DNA of 40,776 bases, taken from Beroe ovata (lineage: Eukaryota > Ctenophora > Nuda > Beroida > Beroidae). Within the stretch, counting starts at the first letter, position 1. Each line of letters opens with the position of its first letter. Made by a program: the position numbers and the translations under genes. This document shows, one piece after another, positions 24,201 through 33,200 of this stretch. Where the stretch lies: assembly GCA_946803715.1 (NCBI GenBank), contig CAMPET010000008.1:206350-247125 (forward strand). The letters run 5' to 3'. Below the pieces are notes generated by a model. It was given only the letters and a program-made list of their open reading frames with translations. It was not told the origin of the DNA and searched no databases.

Positions 24201-27200
24201 CAGTTCTCAATGAATCAAAGTCAAAAGACGAGGAATTACAGTCCCTCAGAGGACAAGTCAGAGATCTTAACAAGGTCAGTCACCTGCCTTACACCATCTC
24301 ATAATCAAAACATTCACATGAAAGCTAGCTGACACCACTTGCTGACACCACTTTGTAGACATTGTGGCGTACCGACACCACAGAACTGACACCATATCGC
24401 TGACAACGCTATATTGATATCATATTGACACCGCAGAAGTTGGACAGGACGGAGGAGTTGCACGTGGAACGGAACAAGTTGTCCCAGCAACTGGACAGAC
24501 AGGAGATAGAACACAAGGACGAGAACAGAGCTCTGCGCGCGGATATTGCCAAGCTGGAGGTCAAGGTGCAAGATTCAGAATCACGTGACGCAGAACAGAG
24601 ACACCTCATTGGACGTCTCGAGAAAGAGGTTAGATTAGCCATTCTTATCACGGTCAATTACAAGTCACAACAGTTTTGAATCGCATATCTTGATTGATAA
24701 AATCACATAATATCTTGCTGACATGGAATAGCTGATGGAATTGGCAGTGTAGTGACTGTTAAATAGTAGTGGCTGTTAAACTGTAGTAACTGTTAAATAG
24801 CTGGCATTTGAAATCGATATGAGCTGCTACAAGAATCAGTATAAGGGCAATTGAGTAGATTAAAAAAGTAGGATTGTTCTAGTGGCATGCGATATGGCAG
24901 ACTGAAAATCTATTTGTTAAAACTAAGTATTGGGATGTTTATGGTGGAAAACATATCAGGAATACTCAGACTCCTCTATATCTACTGGTACGTACATCGG
25001 AGTTGTGTTACAAAGTTAACAAAGCACATCACCACCTCCTCCCTTGTTGTCTAGGTAACAGAGTTGTCAGGTGGCAATGCTGACAACAGGAAGCTCCTGG
25101 AGAAGATAGTCGAGCTGGAGGAGCAGATTACAAACACCCTCTCCGAGAATGCTAAACTCTCCACTCAGATGGACAAGTTCTCCAAGTCTGCCACCGCCTC
25201 ACTGAAAAGTGTAGAGTTGGTGGATGGACAGTTTGCGGAGGTGCACTGTGCCATAGCAACCAAGATAAACGAGCAGGGTGCTGAGCTGAGTACTCTCATG
25301 AAGAACATTCGACAACTCATAACCAATGTGAGTACAACTCAGGGATGTTCACCGAGTATTTTTATCGAAACGTAAGTAGAGTGAGAGCCAATATGCTGAT
25401 GCTATGATAACCACAGGGGATGAAAGATGGTCCTCAGAAAGCCGGGGAAACCACCCCAAACCGTCACATGAGTCTGATGCAGAACTTGGAGACGATGAGT
25501 TTCATTATCAAGGAGACCATGTCTCTGGATCAGATGATGGAAACCCTGGAGAAGATATACTCACGTGACCTTCAGAAACTGGACACAGACAAGGCAAATG
25601 CTCTAGCTCAGGTNGAGCTCAACCTTGAAACGCCGTTTAAGTACGAACTTTAAGTTGGTGAATACGGCCCTTAAATTTTGATTTTTGTCAGGTTGAAGAT
25701 TTGAAAGCATCGATAGTTGAGATGAAGTTGACAGAAGTTGACAACGAGTTCTCAACCTACCCAGCCGCTCTGAGTGTGGAACTGAGACAATTGAACAACA
25801 AGCTTGCCATGGCAGAAGATACTAATAGGTACATTAAAAAAAACTATTCAAATCGAAATGCTCCTAAATCAAAAATAATCCCCAAAAATGAAATCACCGT
25901 GTCAACTCTTATCCGGTCATTTTTCTCCCGTACATTCTGAACAGTTCTGACGCTGGCACACCAACTTCCCGAGCAATCACATTCCTGCCTGACCCGGACG
26001 CAAAACGGGCTCTGTTCACCATCCTGTCCACTGTCGTCCTCTGTTCTGAGGAAACTGTCCTCCTTGTGGTCCTCACTCTATGAGGCCCCGTGTTGGACGG
26101 TCTGACATCATCAATTTGTAGTGCTGACATCTGGGGGACGATATGATCGGGATGTGGCTGCTCCATGAAGGACATGTCCATGTTGGACGTGTTGTCAGGG
26201 CAACACCCGTCCATCATGTCCAGTGGGGTGGGAGCAGACAGTCTCCTGACAGCAGCTAGTCGGGGGAGTTCTGGTTTGTGAGGGGTTTCCTCCATCGTGA
26301 CATCTGTAATGGCGGTGGGAGTAGGAAGTAGTTTGATGGGTGAGAGACGGGGGGCAGAGGGGGGACAGTCGGTGATGTAGCAGGGGGTGGGGAAGGAGAA
26401 TGTCTCGAATAGAACAGGACAGAGGGGGGTTATGGGGAGGGAGGAGGATGGGAGTTTTCCAACCGGAGTGGAGGACAGCTGTGTGGACATGATGTGGAGT
26501 TGTTTGTTGTGTTGGACAAGTAGATAAAATGAAGATAGTGGTCAGTTGGAATAGAGGTTTTTATATGGGGCTGATTGATTGATCTATCTACGAATTAGAG
26601 TGCAGTTAGAGTCGCAGAGTCACGTGACCTGTTTCAAATAACTGCTGTGACAAGTTCTGTCCTATGATTGGTCACGTGATTATGGTGCTAATCTCACGAT
26701 TCGACCTGATCCCGGCACCTGCGTATCACGTGCCACGTGTGATTATCACAGTCAAGCGGTCCCATGGTCACGTTGGATAAAGTCATGTGACCCCAGCGAG
26801 AGAGGAAACCCTCTCTCGCATCTAATGAAAGGGGATGGACTAAATCAAAACCGAACTACCACTTTAAATGGGGAAGTGGGGCTAAAGGAGCCACAAAATC
26901 GCAGGGTCGGAGGCTGAACGTGACAAGGATTGGAAACAAGTCCCTAACCTCCTCAAATTCATCATACTTCGAATTGATATTCACTCTTCTACATTTCACC
27001 CCGGCAGGTCTCTTACCCAAGAAGTGAGGGACGCGCAGGAGCAACTCCAACTCAAGAGAGACCAGGCTGTACTCATGGAGACTCGTCTCAATGATGCTGA
27101 GCACAAGTTGGCAGGTCTCAGTGACAGGTCCAGTGAGATCAACTCACAAGCTAACGCTGACCAGGCAGAGGCACGACACAAATCTGTTAAACAGGTATAT

Positions 27201-30200
27201 GATGATGCTTTATCTCTAGCAGTTGTCCGTGTATTTTGACGTGTGAGAGATAACAACAGACAAGATCGAAGATATGAAAATGTTCTGTGCACTACCAAGT
27301 TCTGTATCTTGTGACACAATTATAATGGGTAGCATCTGGTCCATTATACGTTTTCTCCAATTCACCCCTGGGGTTCTGTGTGAGACCGTCTTCCGTCCTC
27401 ATCCCAGTTACCTGTGGCACTTTGCAGCAGTCTTGTGAAGTTGTAATTGCCACTTATAATGGATGTAATGAGGTCATTATAATGAGCGTGATGAGTTGGT
27501 ACTCATGATCCCACGACCTTGTGCTACTCATGAGTCAGGTTATCACAACAGGATACAGCTCGTTCCTGCACATTCCAACCTTGTCCACTTCGTAACTCTC
27601 AGCTCGTGTGCGTGCTCAGTGCTATGCGGCATATGATGATATTCATTACATATTCATTGTTCCTACATAATATGTCCATTGTTCAGTAGTCACCACTGAT
27701 AATGAGACAATCATATCATGCTACCGGTATGACTATGCTAAAACCAATCTTTGTAACCATGGGTTTTTGGATCCTGCCATATGTACTGATATCAGTACTG
27801 ATATCATGACGTATTCAGTGAATACTATTCACTCATTGAATACTATTCACTCAGTGGATAATGCAGATAAATTACTCTCTGAATGTTCAATGTTCTGACA
27901 TTTCGCTTTTCTGGCGGGAAACTGACAATTGCATTGTCACTTCACTGATTTTGCAGCATCCTATTTTGCAGCATACTATGCTGCTTCTGCAGGACTTGCA
28001 CTACAGGGAGCATGATATCTTGCAGCCGCGTTTTCCGGGTTTATGACGTCATGATTCTCAATTTCCTGGTGTACACTGTGTATCCAATAATTGTCACAAG
28101 TGCAGTTCATAAACCAGCTGCAGGATGTGTACTTCAGAGTACAGTGACCAATTTCATCCTTCGATTGCTTGAATTTTATTTTTGCCAACTTCGATGATAA
28201 TTTGCCCTGGTTACACTTTTTTCTGTTAACACGATTATTAGCAACTGTATTATTTTTATTCACGCAGTGATGGATATAACGGAGACAAGAATGTCATACA
28301 CTCTCACATTGTAGTCAGGAATTCCCCTGCTCACCCCACAGTTTGACGTGCTGATCATTCCCCCCTGGTCATAGAGTGGAATTAAACTTCTGTTTGGGTT
28401 CCACAGTGTGTTTCTCCGCTCCACAAATCAGCTACTGCAGCTTCTCTCCCTTCGATTCCTGGTGATACCTCCAGTAACCGGCTCTCAGTCTCTCCTCACC
28501 CCTCTCCTCACTGCTCTCCTCACCCTTCGTCTCACTGCTGTCCTCACTGCTCTCCTCACCCTTCGTCTCACTGCTNNNNNNNNNNNNNNNNNNNNNNNNN
28601 TCCTCATTGTCCTCCTCACTGCTTTCCTCACTGCTCTCCTCACCCTTCGTCTCACTGCTCTCCTCACCCCTTTCCTCACTGCTTTCCTCACTGCATTCCT
28701 CACCATTTTCTCCCTCCTGCAATACCTCTGGTCTCTGGACCACATCCCCACACCCCTATCATTGCTGGACTATCTTCCAACTTATCTCGAATTGGTGGAC
28801 TACCTCCAAACTTCTGCCCAATTGCTAGACTACCTCCCAACTTCTATCCAACTATTGGACTACCTCCGGCCCACACTTCGCACACAGATGGACATCCATC
28901 GCATGTTGCTGTATCCTGGGTATTGCAGTGTTGCTATGATAGTCCTACCTATGGTGTGGGTAGTCCTCAGGAGTGTAGTGTGCGGCCGGTCTGATCCCGT
29001 GTACTCAAAGGTGTGGTCCGGGGTGTGTTTTGTATGGTATGATTTGTATCAGTGTGATTGAGTATTGGCTCGATGCTCAGAACTCTGCTACACTTCTGAA
29101 GAGGATTGTGCGTTTTACCGAGCAGCAAATTATGTGTTGTGATCATGTTTGTGTATGTACATACTGGTCAACTGTGACCCCCCTTGTCGCAGAAGCTACA
29201 GAGCGAGATTGACATGTTGGAGAGCTCACTGGAAACTGCACATGCTACTATCAGAGCTCTGCAGTCCCAACTGCCACCGGGTAGTAATGACGAGGCACTT
29301 ATTCAACAGGTATGGAATATGTGGCACAGTAACAGCCAGTTTATTGCTGTTTCCTGATACTGCATCTCTGGGACAAGATGTGTTTTTCTACACTAGAGCG
29401 TACTCAGAGTTATTATGTGTCATTCTAAACCTGCCCCATCCCCCCTAACAGTAACACCACACAATCACACATGTGATTCTAATGACAGGTCATGTCACCC
29501 TACAGGTACAACAAACGCAGGAGAAGACCCGGAACATGCAGGCCGAGTACAGGTCTCAGCTGGAGAACCTGGAGGTCAACCTGTCGACCCAGGGGGCGAC
29601 CCTTGTCAGGAGGGATAGTGAGATCAAGATGATGCGCGAACAGGTCATTCCGTCATTTACTGCTCCACCGACGCCCCATTTTCGCCCCCAAAATGCCCCT
29701 TTTTTGCCCCCTTTCCGCCCCCAATAGCAGGTCATTCTCTATCGTGACTTCATCTACATGATAACTGTTTAGTTATTGACAAACCAGCGATATTGTAGGA
29801 TGAACCATTAATATCACTCTGTCCAGACTATCACAGCTGCTATCTGTCAATGTCAGTGAGCATACCACCATTGAACTGAACACTCACTGTTTGACGTCTT
29901 GTTGGTGCTATTCATAGAAAATTAGACTATGTACGTTCCCTAATGGAATTTGCGTGTTCTCCAGTATATTGTTTAACAAGTTTCAGCGGTAACCCACGAC
30001 TTCCCCTCTCTGCCCTCATCAGCATTTTGACAGGGAGTGATGCATGATAATAGCATGAAATTGCAGGATGGCATGTCGCAATCACCATGAGCTATTATAA
30101 CTGCTACACGCGACATAGTTGTCCATATCACAATCATAGTTAGCCCGGATCTGGAATGTATGAGATAATCTTTACTAATCGGGTACTCCCCACACAGTTG

Positions 30201-33200
30201 TCGAATATGGAGGGGAGATTGGAGCGGGCATCTATCGCTAAGGAGCAGGACATCACGGCTGCCCGCCTGGAAAAGGAGAGACACGTGCTCGCCAATCAGA
30301 AACTCGAAACACAGAATATCGAGCTGGTCACGCTATGCGAAACTATCAAGGGAGACTTTGAGAAGACAGCTGAGGCACTGCGAGACACAGAGGTCCTCAA
30401 CACGAGGCTGCAACATGAGTTAAAGGAGAGGGAAGTGGAACTGGACAATTACAGAGAGAAGGTGGGAGTGTTGGAGGAGAAACTGGGCGTGGCCAGGGCA
30501 GAATTGTCCGCTCAGGGGTCACACGATGCTCTTCTTCAGAGCAAGGATCAACAGATCAATGATATGGAGGAGAAACTGAACGAGCAGTCAGAAAAATTCC
30601 AGGTTCTTGCAGTCTTACACTAAGGATTCTGTTATGTGAACCAAGTTGAAAGTCAAAAATAAATCATCTTCCATTTGATTAGCTCATTTTTGACTCCTTG
30701 TTCCCTCACAGGCTGAGGCATCCAAATTGAAATCGGAAGCATGGCAGCTCCAAACTGACATTGCTGCAGAGAAGGCGAACAAGAAGACACTGGAGGCTAA
30801 AGTTGCTGAGATGAAGCTCAAGCTGGAAAATAGCAATGCTAGCTATGAAAGAGAGGTAATGATTCCTGGATTTTATTCCCATAATAGCTTCATTCCCGGG
30901 AATAAGCTGATTTATCACCATTTGTTGTGCTCGCAGCTGGATAACAGCAAGGAAAAGCTAAATGCGTCACAATCTGATCTACTCAATCTCAACAAGAAAT
31001 ATGAAAACATGTCCATGACAAGTGACAACCTTACCAAGAAAGTTAGACAGCTAGGTTAGTGCCATGAGTAGATTAAAGGAGTCTGAAAACTGCGATGTTT
31101 AACCATGTTCTATGTTCCGAAATCAAGTTGAACTTACTTCATCTACTCATCGACGCCCTTCTCTTTAGAGTACGAAGTGGAAAGTAAGACTCGGGAAATA
31201 TCAGATCTGAGAGAACACTGTTCTGAACTTGACAAGACTGTCAAACAACGGAATATGGAACTGGAACGGTTCATCAAGAAGACTGAGGATTTGGACAAAG
31301 AGTTGAGTGTGAGGAGAAATGCTACTGATGTTAACAGTGAACTCTCTGAGTTGCTCCTCAACAAGGACAATCACATCCAGGTTGGTAGAGGAGTTGAGAA
31401 GTGTCACCACACACATTCGTCATTCACTTCTACCTTAGTAATTACACAACACATCAACCTGAGATCCCACCCTACACCACATTATTAACCCATATCCCAC
31501 CCTATCAGGAGATTGAGCATAAGTTACAGAGCAGCTCACGTGACCTTGTCACGACTAAAGCCGAGCTATCGGAGTTACGGAAGAACATCGGAGCGCTGGA
31601 GGAGGATCGGAGGTCACAGGACCAGGAAACGAAGAAGTTACAGAACGAGAACGAGCGAGAAACGAGGAGGGAGAGGGAGCTGTTGCAAGAGAAGAACAAC
31701 AGTCTGAACAAGGAGATCACACGGCTGACCATGCTCATGTCTCAGTACAGTGATCAGAGAGATAACAACAAGGTGGATAACTCCCTACTGGATAGGATCA
31801 GCACCATGGAAACTGAACTGGATGAGGTATACTCGACTAATCATTCCTCGTCCATACTCGCAACCGTTCAGATGATATTCAGATGCGAGGTCTCTGTTTA
31901 TAGCTGATAAACTACATAAAGTGATAACCAACCCCAGACCCATCTTCATTCTTCTGGCAAACTTCCCACGGCCTATTATCACTGATCCAGGTTTCCCGGA
32001 AGTACAAAGCATCCACGACCCTCCTAGAGGAGAGACAGGATGAGCTGAGAGTCCAGAAGGACGAGATAAAGCTCCTGAAACTGACGATAGATAACTACGA
32101 GAGTAAAGTCAATGAACAGGCAGATCTCATTGACAAACTGCAGAGGGAGCTCACTAATGTAAAGGGTAAGTAGGGAGCTATCACAGTTTGTACTTCCTAC
32201 CGGGTTCGTCGTGCCCACAATATCTGACATCATTGCGTGATGTTACATTGTTACATTGACACCACTGAGATTGCGTGGCAGTTGACTGACTAATCACATT
32301 GACACCACCCCAGGAACACTGGCGGTGTCACTGCTGGACGAGATCCAGCACGCCGTGACACCGGGCCCCACACCGGCACACTTAGAGGAAAAGTGTCCGA
32401 GTATAGTGCTCGCTGATGATGAGGTGACTAACGCACTACGGACTATTGATGAAGCTAACGAGACGGCAGAGTTGCAGCGTATAGCCACTGCTGACAGCGA
32501 GGCGCGGTACTATGTGGCTCTATTCGACTATCAGGTGAGCGAGACATCTGTAGTAGTGCAAACGTCTGTAGTACAAATTATCATCCTCACCCCACACACT
32601 CAGTATCGCCAAACAATAAACTCACCTCAACTCTCCTTTCTGTATCCCCATTCCCCACACACAACATTCACTCCAAACAGTAAACACCCATCTCTATCAA
32701 TACCGGAATGCCCACACTCACCACTCTACGTGCCCCCAGGCACCACCCCATCGTGATGATCAGCTGTCACTGAAGGAAGGTGATGTGGTGATAGTGTTGA
32801 GTGAGGAAGAGAGTGGATTCTATGTGGCTGAGGTGGAGGGGAGGAAGGGGCTTGTCCCTGTGGACTATGTTGGGGAGTTCACTTCCAAACACCCGGTATG
32901 TTAATCTGTTGTACAATGTACAACAGTTACCATGTACAATGTACATGGTATAGTGGTGCTTGATTTACCACTGCTAACCCTGTGCTCTATATTGTTACCT
33001 AGCAGTGGGTTAGAATCCTGTAGTTATAATGTAACATATTATGTACACTCTGTAGTTTGGTAGCACGGTAGATATGTTGTAGTTGGCTAATATGGTGGCG
33101 TTGTTCCAGGGTTCAGCGATTCCCCTGGAAGCGTACCAGCGGACCTCCATATCGGAAGAGGACGTACTCTCGCCACCCCTCCACCCAGCGGCTGTGTGGC

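Larger units (their letters stand above)
27195..29192 (+). other. Intron with minisatellites and a 25-N gap
   Basis: No exon recognised. Apart from the two tandem arrays at 28490-28870 it holds a short direct repeat at about 27816-27858 (GAATACTATTCACTCA twice) and unique-looking sequence. Confidence 0.55.

Noticed and set aside
28408-29061. Long open frame (217 codons) on the plus strand and Glu/Ser-rich frames on the minus strand
   Set aside because: Produced by minisatellites that lack stop codons, broken by Ns, with no splice phase linking them to the gene.
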